The translations under genes were made by a program, and so were the position numbers. Source: Acarospora socialis (Eukaryota; Ascomycota; Lecanoromycetes; Acarosporales; Acarosporaceae). Taken from it: DNA of 64,000 bases. The DNA lies in the NCBI GenBank assembly GCA_025617375.2, contig JAMYGW020000002.1:248001-312000 (forward strand). Reading direction: 5' to 3'. This document shows, piece by piece, positions 26,831 to 35,633 of this stretch (positions within the stretch are counted from its first letter, which is position 1; every line of letters begins with the position of its first letter). Under the pieces are notes generated by a model. The model was not told where the DNA came from and did no database searches. It saw only the letters and a list, made by a program, of their open reading frames with translations.

Positions 26831-26985
26831 AGAATAGTTATCAATGTTATAATAGAAGTGTCTGACTTTAATTAATATATTAGCTCTTTCTTAAAATGAA
26901 ATTATTAACACAAAAAAATATTATTTTAATGTGTTTCACAAAACTCTTTAATTTATACATAAATAACTGAAAACAAAACAGTATC
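26831..26985. other. Unassigned AT-rich spacer
   Basis: No gene or recognisable repeat. Bases 26,986-26,998 (AATGACAGTGAGA) are the left target duplication of LINE-d. Confidence 0.5.
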
Positions 26986-26998
26986 AATGACAGTGAGA

Positions 26999-28343
26999 CT
27001 TTCATATAGACTATTCACTAAGATCAACTGCATCAAACTGAAAAGAATTCATAGAGAATGTGAAAGCTGAATCACACAATATAAAATTAAATTTATTTCT
27101 CACAAATACAAGATAATTCACTTCTTCAGAATCAGAATCAGATTCAATATATAAATAGTTATATAAATTCAGAACAATGAATTGATTTCTTTCTCAAGTG
27201 TGAGAATCTTAGAAATTTAATTTGATTCTAAGCTCAAATGAACAGCTCATATCAAGTTTTTTTAAAACAAGATAATTAAACAGACAGAAGCACTAATCAG
27301 AATAGCAGCATTTATTTGAAAAATTTCTTTTATACAATCTTAACAGATTTACACATCAATCATTCAATCAGCAATAATTTATGAAGCATATATCTGATAC
27401 ACATCTGTCAAGAATCACTGCATAAAGAGAATGATCAGTGCAATTAAGTTCACTCAGTTCAAATGTTTTTATACAATTGTTAACACTTATACAACTACTT
27501 CAATCAGCACTCTGCAAATTAAGATCTACATTTTTTTTCTTAATTTATATTTAGATAATAGAGTGCAAATCTATGCTGCTCATACAAAGAACACAGTCTT
27601 TACAGAAATGAAAAACAAGATCTACAGTCTCATTAAAAAAAGAATTAAACAGAAAGTCTGTCAATTCTTGATGACTGTGACAGTCACTTATTTCTCAGTG
27701 AAATTGATGAAGAAGATCAGCTTAAAGAAGATCATATAAAATGTATAAACTTAAAAATAATATAACACTAATCAGAAAGAGAAGATCAGAAGATAAAATC
27801 AGATCATTGAATTACTTTTTAAAAAAGTTCTTTAACTTCATCAGAAACTGAGAAAGACTAAAAGTTCAAAACTGATTCAGTTTCATACAGAATGCATTAA
27901 TTACAATTATTTTCTTTATAAGATTAAGATTCTCAAAATTTTCTCTATCAACTACTTGTGTAATAAGAAAGCAGAAACTTCATAACATGTGTTGCTGACA
28001 TGTAAAATCAGAAAAAACTTACAACTATTTATTAATCAGAAAGAAAGAAAAAGAGACTTTGTATAACTTTTGTTCATCAAAGAACTGACTTATGAAACTG
28101 TTAAATGAATTGTGTGTAACAGTCATTTAAGTCAGTTTCAATTTATGATCAATGTTCTCTATGATTAAAAGTGAAGTCATTCATCTTATATCTTATTCAC
28201 TCAACTTTTACATCTAATCTACTTTCATACAAGAGACATTATGAGCTTAGATTTTCATTCTTGTAAAATTTTCTAAGATATGAACTAAAGAGAAGTTCTG
28301 CTTAGCATAGCTAGTTTAGTGTAAGAATAATAATAATAATAAT
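26999..28343 (+). mobile_element. LINE-d, 5'-truncated Tad1-type LINE with target duplication
   Basis: This 1.35-kb copy is the reverse complement of the 3' third of LINE-b and ends in (AAT)n at 28,327-28,343. It is flanked by a perfect 13-bp duplication AATGACAGTGAGA at 26,986-26,998 and 28,344-28,356, the mark of target-primed insertion. The plus strand carries the C-terminal knuckle near 27,950-28,000. It is truncated at the 5' end, as LINE insertions commonly are, and is mutated. Confidence 0.88.
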
Positions 28344-28356
28344 AATGACAGTGAGA

Positions 28357-29466
28357 GCTGAGAAACTATTCTATGTAAATAAAATAGTTAAAGTTAAAAT
28401 AATATTATCAAGACATTCTATAAATATGTATAGAGATAAAAGTTAAAGATAAATAATCAACAAAAATATTTTTCTAAAAGAGATCAGTAAGCTTGTAATG
28501 TGATTGTTAAGATTATAAAGAAATGAAATTAATAATCAAAAATTTATAAATTAATACTTTGACACTGAGAAGCAGAGATGAAAGACTTACTTTATTAAAT
28601 TATATTATATAAATTTTTAAACTGCAGACAATAGCTATATCTGTATGAGATAATGTCTGAATAGATTGAATTAATATTATTGATATAGATTAACATATAG
28701 ATTTAGTAAGAGACTCAAATGTAAATGTAGATCTTATAAACTTAAAATCATAAAATAAAAAATTAAAATGACAAAAGATCTTAATAACTGCTTATTTCAA
28801 TAGTCTTGATGTTATCATTATTTAAATAAAATGACATTGATATGAGTTTAGAAGACTTACAAATAGATGAAAATTGAGTGATATCTTGAGCATAACTGAT
28901 TGACATGCTTACTTGCTGAGGTATGGTGTAGATATTGTAGTAGTTATTATAGTATGAATTGTATGTAAAGTAACTATTAATAATATAAATATTGTACTCA
29001 TTGTTGTTGTAGAAGATTATAATAAAGATGGTTCTAATGAATTTAGTGAAAAAATTAAATACTGAGATGAAGATATGAAAATTAAATCATTGATGTTATT
29101 ATTTATCAAAGTGCAATACTCACAACAAGAAGTTCAGTTCTCAGTAGAGATCTATTGAGCTCAATGTTATATAGTAATTTGTATGTGAATTAAAGTTGTA
29201 ACTATCTAAGTTAAGTGATTGTGTGTAAGTTTGTTGTCTTCTTACTATAAACTATGTGTGAGTCTTATATATAATTTAAGTGACAGAGTAAGCAAATAAA
29301 CTAGTGTATAACTATAACAAATAGTCAAGACATCTTATATTAAGATCATAGAATGTTTTATTTTCAACATTAAATAATATTCAAGTGAGATTTCTAGAAA
29401 GATATTGAGATCTAGAAAAGAAATATATTGTTATGCAATTTAGATAACATTAAATTTATATTTATA
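28357..29466. other. AT-rich DNA without recognised content
   Basis: About 1.1 kb with no open frame of note and no match to the other elements here. It lacks CpG, so it has been through the same mutational process as the repeats and is probably a very old element or its flank. Confidence 0.5.
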
Positions 29467-29471
29467 AGTTG

Positions 29472-29830
29472 TGTTATATTCTAATCTGAGATGCATTGAA
29501 TATATAAAACTAAGATTTTATGCTTGTTGATATAAAGATTCTTTGATATAAATGTCTTAGTGAACACTTAGATTGTAACTAATGAGTTGAACACAATTAT
29601 TTTCATAAGAAAAACAATTCTGCTATATAGAACAGAAATTACTCTACTTGATGAGTTGACTCTATTGAGTTCATTGAGTTGTTAAGTTGCTGAACTTAAT
29701 GATCTTAACACTTCAACCTTGTTAAGCTTCATGTTCTGATATATGTTTTCTGAGTGTATACTGTGTTCTGTGATCAGGTAGTTGAGCTATCAAGTTCTCA
29801 GACTAATCTGTTTAGACTATGGTTGTAACA
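29472..29830 (-). mobile_element. Solo LTR of the Gypsy-1 family
   Basis: A 359-bp LTR in minus orientation, beginning TGTTATATT and ending TGTAACA on the plus strand, flanked by a perfect 5-bp duplication AGTTG (29,467-29,471 and 29,831-29,835). Its reverse complement follows the Gypsy-1 LTR, including TATATCAACAAGCATAAA. The internal region has been lost by LTR-LTR recombination. Confidence 0.88.
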
Positions 29831-29835
29831 AGTTG

Positions 29836-30419
29836 TTGCTATCTAAAATTCAATTTATAATTATATTGAATTACTTAAATTGTTTTTAAAAATATGTATC
29901 AAGTAACTTAACATATTAATTTATATAATCTTAAGATTTCATTTCTGAACACAATTTGATTGTTGTTGCGTTTCTAAAGCATGTTCAAAGACATTGTTTG
30001 TGCATAGCAACAAATTTCTATTGAGCCTCAGGTGAAGGTTTCATGGCACTGCGCACAGCAAAAGTGACTTAGCAAGTTTGGCCCTGCACGGTGCCACGAG
30101 ACCTTCACCCCTCCTTAGCCCAAATTTTGCTTGGATGCGGGCGCATTCGCCTGGCCTGTATATATAGGGTTATCTTTACAACCTGACCTAACCCTGCCTG
30201 AAGGCCTAGCCCAGCGGCCATCTAACCTGGCAACCACGAAAGATGAATACAACCAATACTTCACCAAGCATATATATCTCTATACATCAGATGAATCCAC
30301 CTTATGATGACTTGTTATGTAACTGGTGAGCTGATCTCTGGCTTGCGGCCAAAAACCACGTAACTATTGGAATATAGTCAGCAGAGAAAGGAATCCCTGA
30401 TGAAACTGTCGCATTAGAC
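29836..30419. other. Island edge and 3' flank of the methyltransferase gene
   Basis: The first CpG of the island is at 29,969-29,970, which marks the composition boundary. Bases 30,031-30,109 hold a 19-bp inverted repeat with two mismatches (GGTGAAGGTTTCATGGCAC and GTGCCACGAGACCTTCACC) around a 41-bp loop. A CT-rich, CCTAACCCTGCC-containing stretch follows at about 30,180-30,220. No gene is supported; the nearest stop codon of the methyltransferase is at 30,420-30,422. Confidence 0.5.
30031..30109. repeat. 19-bp inverted repeat, possible hairpin or mini-transposon
   Basis: The arms 30,031-30,049 and 30,091-30,109 pair over 19 bases with two mismatches, both of transition type. It may be the scar of a short inverted-repeat element or a structured 3' flank of the methyltransferase gene. 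Confidence 0.5.
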
Positions 30420-31840
30420 TCACAAATGATAATAGCTGTGAATGCTGCTGTCTTTGACATCCTTTCTCACTTTCATAAGAAAAAAGTTTACCTCATCTAC
30501 GCTCCACTTTAGTGCTCTAGTGAAAAGCATCAAGCTCAAACTTCCAAGCCCTTCCTTCATGTTGACCATCTCAAACATTCCTACTTTTCTGAGTTTCCTG
30601 TCTTTGGCCCAAGGCCCGACAGGCAACTTCAAGATGTGCTCTTGAACATCTACAAACCCAGCTTCAAGCATCCATGCTTTCAGAGACCTGGGTGAGCTTG
30701 CAGTAGTTCCAAACAGAGTGGACGCCTCAAAAAATGTCCTACCCCATGTGGCAATTGCACTGTCTTCCTTTAGAGAGCCGTCGTCGCTGAGAAAGAGGGG
30801 GTGTTTCTCCTGCCATTCAACCCATCCACCTGGCTTTACACAGCTGTTCGAATCGCATTAGCTGAGGCAAATCTAAAAAGGAGGCTTGACATTTGAGGTC
30901 TTACGTGTATGCCTGGCCGATGAGCCGCGGCCAGTCTCGGATAGCGCAGATGAAATTGCGGTTGTGAATGAAATCAAAGGAATTAGGTGCGTATAGCCAA
31001 TCTGTTTCTGCATCATCGATTTCGAAGCTGCAATTCGGTGGCACCCTACAATAGAGTTGGAAATGTAGCATACAAATGTTTGCGGGTCTGGGAACTCACC
31101 AAGATGGTTGTATAGCACTGATGTCCGTGCCAATTACCTTGGTAGTGTCAGTTGATGCGATGGTAAGAGCTTTGTTGCCCGTACCTGAGCCGATGGGTAT
31201 AACTCCGCCATGTCCATCGCCCAGATTCCTTCGCAGGAAGTGTTAGTAGAGTAAATGGTGTTGAATCTGGCATCATTGGCGCTACCTGTCCCGGTGCCCA
31301 AGTCCAGAATTTTCTGCGGAGAGCAGCCAATCGGGCTCCAGAACAACTTATCGTCGAGCAAGGTGGTTTGCATGGCATGTTGCATGTCTAATCTGTCAAG
31401 CTCCGGTTCATCGTTGGGAAAGGCGTATTCTGTGTGCGTCGAGTTACCGTCAGATGGAGGGTGGGTCGAAGACCAGGTGCCTAACTAGTACATACGCCCC
31501 CGCCCATATGAAGGATATCTTCGTCCGTTCTCAAAGATGCCTCTGGTCACGCTTGACGAAATCGATGTCTGATAGGACGTGTGTCTAAATCGGAGAGGCA
31601 CAATCCGTGAGTTAGCACGGGCCGTAGTGGGAGCTTGCGACGAGAAAAGGAAAGTGCGCCACCTACGTTGATTCCGCATACGCCGAGTCGTTCCCTTCGG
31701 GCTTCATAGTGACGATTGTCAGCATGAATCCGAACCAGACCATTAAACGAAGAGCAAGCACATCTCTCAACAGCACGTACATCCACATCCAAGGCTGCCT
31801 GGTGGGCCGACTGAATGGCCTGATGGGGCGAAGATTCCAT
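30420..31840 (-). CDS. LaeA-like SAM-dependent methyltransferase, 8 exons, 324 aa
   Basis: Start ATG at 31,840 and stop TGA at 30,420-30,422. Exons on the minus strand are 31,840-31,781, 31,701-31,667, 31,584-31,496, 31,429-31,286, 31,228-31,185, 31,137-31,100, 31,045-30,905 and 30,843-30,420. They sum to 975 bp and stay in frame; the seven introns are 47-82 bp and GT-AG, most with CTAAC/CTGAC-like branch sites. The protein shows ENGRRYPSYGRGQ, then PNDEPELDRLD, SAM motif I ILDLGTGTGIW (residues 102-112), an acidic residue D129 after it, FEIDDAE (about 144-150) and FDFIHNRN. This matches the large fungal family of LaeA/UMTA-like methyltransferases, usually 300-360 aa. The substrate cannot be told; such genes often sit in secondary-metabolite clusters as tailoring enzymes or regulators. 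It diverges from the monooxygenase at 32,132. The first intron has a weak acceptor, so the first 20 residues are less certain. Confidence 0.9.
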
Positions 31841-32131
31841 ATTAAGAGGCAAAGGATCGAACCTATCAACGAGATATCCCCTTCTCTAAGGATAGCTCTG
31901 TACGAGTACCTTAAGGTTTGCCTACATGTAGGTAGGGTTTGTCGAAAAGTTAATGTTGTTACTATGGCTAGGCTCAATTCCTGACAGTGTTTTAAAGGAA
32001 CTAGTCCTTTGGCGGGTAGGTCCGATAGCTACAACCCTCACCCCGCACATCCTAGCTATAGCAAAGTACCGCTGGCGTCAAGAGCTTGATATTGCGTGAT
32101 AGAATAAAACAATTGAGAACACAAGAGAACG
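31841..32131. promoter_or_regulatory. Divergent promoter between methyltransferase and monooxygenase
   Basis: These 291 bp separate two ATGs pointing away from each other. They contain a perfect 12-bp palindrome CCTACATGTAGG (31,921-31,932), of the CCT-N6-AGG shape that binuclear zinc-cluster regulators can bind, and an inverted repeat AAAGGA-N5-TCCTTT (31,994-32,010). No clear TATA box was assigned. Shared regulation of the two genes is an inference from the layout. Confidence 0.45.
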
Positions 32132-33735
32132 ATGACGAAGAATGATTACTTTCATGTTCTGGTGATTGGAGCGGGTGAGTCAGCCAAGACACCTCTTGGG
32201 CAGAATTAAGTATTGTGCCTGGAAGATTTAACGCAAGCTGCAGGTATCACTGGCCTCCTCATTGCCCAGGGCTTGAAGAAGGCAGGAAATCAGTTGTACT
32301 TGTAGGATGTGCAGCTGCTGACATGGGTCTTTAGGAAGGCATCGCTTGCACTGTCTTTGAGTCCGAGCCATCAGCATCACATTACAGAGCAGCCGAATGG
32401 GGCATGTCAATTCAGTGGGGGCTCCCCTTGCTGCGTGACTGTCTGCCTGATAGCATCTACGATCGCATCCAGTCCGCTGCGAACGATCCATTCTACACTC
32501 CAACCGAACCAGGCTTCCTGCCGACTTTGAATGGGAAGACCGGCGAGCTTCTAAAGAATGTGCCTCTGCTACGGATGTATCGTGTGTCTAGAAGGAAGTT
32601 CAGGACCTTATGCGCAGAGGGCATATCAGTTGAGGTGTGTACCGTTTCCCATCAACTTAGTGTTCCTAGAGGATGCTCTGAAGCATGTGTTAAACACCGA
32701 CGCACATAGTACGGCAAGGTTCTTGATCACGTCACATATGGGGATGATGGGGTCAGTATCACTGCCGTGTTTGCGGATGGATCGCACGCCGTTGGTTCGT
32801 TGCTTGTAGGTGCGGACGGGGCGCACTCTGCTGTTCGAACCTGCATTTTTGGACCGGAAAAGGCGCGTGCATCCACCGTGCCATATTCATCAGTCAACCT
32901 AAGTGTCAGGTATGACGACGCACAAAAAGCCCTCTTTGTCCGGCAGCGCCATCCAATAATGACGATGGGAATTCATCCCGATGGGTATTGGTTGTGGATA
33001 TCTAGTCTGTTTGGTCCTCTACCTTCAAGGTGTGACAAAGTTGACGGTCATGGCAGTCCAAGATGTCCCTGATCCCAAGAACCCAGCGACATGGAGTTTC
33101 CAACTGCAGACAACGTGGCATAAAGGTCCAGACGATGTCACATCACTGCCTAACTTGAAGGCAAAAGCTGTGAATTTCGCGGAACCTTTTCGCTCTGCGA
33201 ATCTGTGGATCCCAGAAGGCACACGACTGTACGAGAATAAGCTTTCCTACTGGATACCTATTCTCTGGGATGATCACAATGGCCGGATCACTCTAGCTGG
33301 AGACGCTGCCCATCCGATGACATTTCGTAAGTTACTTTTCCAGAATCTTGCATCTGTTCTGTTTGGCTATGAGCTTCCTCAGCTCATCTTTAGTTTGACT
33401 AAGGCGCCAGCCTTCTACTCTGTCAACTAAAAGCTTGTTTATCGCACTGTAGAATATATATGGTCACTAATTTGAGGTTTCTAGATCGTGGGCAGGGCAT
33501 GAATCATGGTATCGCTGATGCGGCCAGCTTTATTGGAAAACTCAAATCTGCTCTGACAAGCCAATCCAGCGTCAAAGAGGCCATGAGCGCATACAATGCC
33601 GAGCTGATTCAACGTGCTGGTGATGAGGTGGTCACATCGAAAGAAAATACTGAGATGCTACTGGACTGGTCTAGGATGAGCAATTCACCAATTATGCAAA
33701 GAGGGGGTCATCCCAGGTTGAAATCCAACTTGTAA
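32132..33735 (+). CDS. FAD-dependent monooxygenase (group A flavoprotein), 6 exons, 398 aa
   Basis: ATG at 32,132, TAA at 33,733-33,735. Exons are 32,132-32,174, 32,244-32,281, 32,335-32,634, 32,710-33,004, 33,057-33,326 and 33,485-33,735; they sum to 1,197 bp and stay in frame. The protein has the FAD-binding VIGAGITG (GxGxxG, residues 13-18), an acidic E36 at the end of the second strand, the DG motif LLVGADGAHSAVR (about 158-170) and the GD motif LAGDAAHPMTFHRGQGMN (about 305-322). These three motifs define salicylate-hydroxylase-like aromatic or polyketide hydroxylases, which use NAD(P)H and O2. The length is usual for the family. Intron 2 (32,282-32,334) is of the rare GC-AG type; every GT donor nearby gives the wrong frame. 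Intron 5 (158 bp) is longer than the others. An alternative short last intron after 33,715 would change only the C-terminal tail. Substrate unknown; probably a tailoring enzyme together with the divergent methyltransferase. Confidence 0.9.
32282..32334 (+). other. GC-AG intron of the monooxygenase gene
   Basis: The boundary reads AAGAAG|GCAGGAAATC and the 3' end CTGACATGGGTCTTTAG|GAAGGC, with a good CTGAC branch site and TTTAG acceptor. Splicing here joins GLKK to EGIACTVFE in the frame expected for this enzyme family. Confidence 0.7.
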
Positions 33736-33937
33736 CTCTTGTTGAATGGTACAGGTATGGAGTGGCCATTGGGTCAGGTCAAGGAAAAAGAGAACTGCCG
33801 CCGAATTTCTCGGTCGGTTAGAAAAAGGTCCTATATTCAAACCGACCCGACCCGACCGCCAGTCTAGTCTTAACACTTATGAACTGAGTGGGCTTACAGC
33901 AGTTGAGATAGATAGTCTAGTTATTTTTAGTAGTTAG
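33736..33937. other. 3' flank of the monooxygenase with GC-rich repeat
   Basis: Bases 33,841-33,860 contain a GACCC-type run (ACCGACCCGACCCGACCGCC), and GTCGGTT (33,813-33,819) pairs with AACCGAC (33,840-33,846). Runs of this type are common at the ends of hAT transposons, so this may be an unmutated hAT-end fragment; a terminator hairpin is the alternative. The last CpG of the first island is at 33,857. Confidence 0.35.
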
Positions 33938-34033
33938 TATACTCTACTATGCAAAAAATATCAGCAATGAGCAATCTCTGATACTAGATTCAACTAAAAA
34001 CAATGAAAGCAGCTAGAATACCACTTTTTAAAC
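33938..34033 (-). mobile_element. Copia LTR fragment
   Basis: About 95 bp collinear with one end of the Copia-1 LTR, from TACTCTACTATGC through GAAAGCAGCTAGAATACCAC. It separates the two gene-bearing islands. The rest of the LTR and any target duplication could not be identified. Confidence 0.6.
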
Positions 34034-34246
34034 TCATCCATACAAGAAAATTCTTCTGTTAAAACAACATCTCTAAGAATGAGATCTGCATTTCTGGCAC
34101 ATCTTAAGAGAACTTTCTGTAATAACTGATGAAACTTTTGATTAACTGCAGTACAACATTCAGATTTATAATCTACTAAATCTAGATGTGTTTCAAATGT
34201 AAAGACATAGTACTCAAACACTAACAATACTACTTAAGCTTAGATT
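34034..34246 (-). other. Unassigned segment with an open minus-strand frame
   Basis: The minus strand is open from 34,227 into the Copia fragment. Its composition is intermediate and CpG is absent. The peptide (for example HQLLQKVLLRCARNADLILR) is not recognised. It may be a piece of a host gene or of an older element stranded next to the Copia LTR. No start, stop or splice site can be defended. Confidence 0.3.
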
Positions 34247-35115
34247 TCTCCGTTGTCCCAGCACCATCTCATCTCTTGCCCACATGAGAGCCGCGACAGA
34301 GCTGGCTGAGCCAGCTACCATGGTGCCAGCGAAAATCTTCAGGATCAGTACTCCCCAGCCATTGAATCTGGCCCGACCTTCGTGTGCGTTGCGGTACTGG
34401 AGCGCCGCCCAGATGATCGGGGCCACCGCGCTGATGTTCATGTTCCAAACCAAGAAATGCCCGAGTCCCTCGCCCATATCTTTCACCGCGTGGTGCTCAG
34501 CGGAGAGATGCCGATGAAGACGGCGCTGGGACTCAGGCCCGCACGGATACCCGGGTTGAAGAGGGTCGGGAAAAAGATGGACGAGAATGAGAGGGTGAGT
34601 GTGACGATGTGAGTAATGGCACCGACGGCAGCGCTGAAAAGATAGACGTAACGTAGGACTCTGAGTGCGCTGGCTTTGCGCTCTGCAGGGGACTTGGAAC
34701 CCTTGTCGAAAAGGAGGGTGCTAGAAAACCAGCGGAGCAGAAGGATCTGGAAGATTTTGAATGGTATCGGGTAGAGCTCCCAAAAGGCCATAAAGATCTG
34801 GTGGGTCCTGAAGGAGGTGTAGGTGGGTGAAGGTAAGGCAACGAGAATGGTAGGAATGAGGTAAGAGAGTGTGAAACCTATGATCCATGCGGTAGCCTCG
34901 GATGGGTCTACCAGGACGTCGGTCGTAGGATCTCTGGGCGACTTTGGATCCAGATCAAGGTTCGTTGGGGACATGAGAAGATGGATGAAGAGGTACAACG
35001 GCAGGGTGGTGGCGAAGGTGATGACCTGGGACAGAACACCAACAATGGTAGTGCTTAGACACCAGACCAGAAAACTGACCCAAGAACCAGGCCAAGTCCC
35101 ATCGATGGCTGGCAC
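34247..35115 (-). pseudogene. Polytopic membrane protein gene, decaying; possibly a cluster terpene cyclase
   Basis: Two overlapping minus-strand frames, 35,115-34,483 and 34,486-34,214, carry one continuous-looking membrane protein of about 290 residues. Hydrophobic segments lie near residues 12-50, 72-92, 105-125 and 150-180 of the first part. Two more lie in the second part (GHFLVWNMNISAVAPIIWAA and a GVLILKIFAGTMVAGSASS-like segment). The frame changes by one base close to 34,500, between AVFIG and AEHHAVKDMGEG, without a plausible intron. No in-frame ATG precedes PAIDGTWPGSW at 35,112; the upstream sequence turns AT-rich at once, and the 3' end runs into AT-rich DNA at 34,247. I take it as truncated at both ends. 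Its general form and its neighbours suggest the integral membrane proteins or terpene cyclases of fungal metabolite clusters, but I do not recognise a specific family. Confidence 0.65.
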
Positions 35116-35401
35116 TATGAGTGCAAGTTTCTTTAAAGGATCACAGCAAAAATTAACCTTTTCACTAGCAAATTTTTAAGGTTTCTGGATGGATACATTC
35201 ACTAGTGAAATTGCATGAGTGAATGTTTCTAGAGTAAAAGACTAAGTTGGTTCATCCAACTGCATAAAAGACTTTGCTGATCAACACCACAAATAAAAGA
35301 TTCAGAATTTCAGATAGTCATTTCTTCAATGACTTTCAAAGATTCATCATCATTTAATCATTCAAACATCTCACTGTCACTCACATTTAAATATTATTTA
35401 T
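35116..35401. other. AT-rich spacer at the right edge of the island
   Basis: No gene is seen. The last CpG of the island is at 35,103. The segment leads directly into the Copia-2 LTR. Confidence 0.5.
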
Positions 35402-35633
35402 TGTATTGAACAGTAAAAAAATACTTGTGCTATACTGACTATCTAGTAAAACATACACTGTCAAGATTGACTGCAGACAACTTAAATTGTGTGCTTTTAT
35501 CATGATCAACATGAGTTGTAAAAATTATTCTATCTATATAGTCTGACTTCTCAGTCAATATAGACAGTAATTAACTTCTGACACTAAGTCTAACTAAACA
35601 ATAAAAGTAGTTAAAACATTACACTTGTCAACA
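35402..35633 (-). repeat. Copia-2 3' LTR
   Basis: Collinear with the Copia-1 LTRs over most of its length (TACTTGTGCTATACTGAC to ACTTGTCAACA), with some extra bases inside. Confidence 0.7.

Noticed and set aside
30180-30220. CCTAACCCTGCC stretch as telomere-like sequence
   Set aside because: A single CCTAACCCT word without tandem repetition is not a telomeric tract.
30242-30330. Short plus-strand frame starting MNTTNTSPS downstream of the methyltransferase
   Set aside because: Only 28 codons, no supporting signal, and in the 3' flank of a convergent gene.
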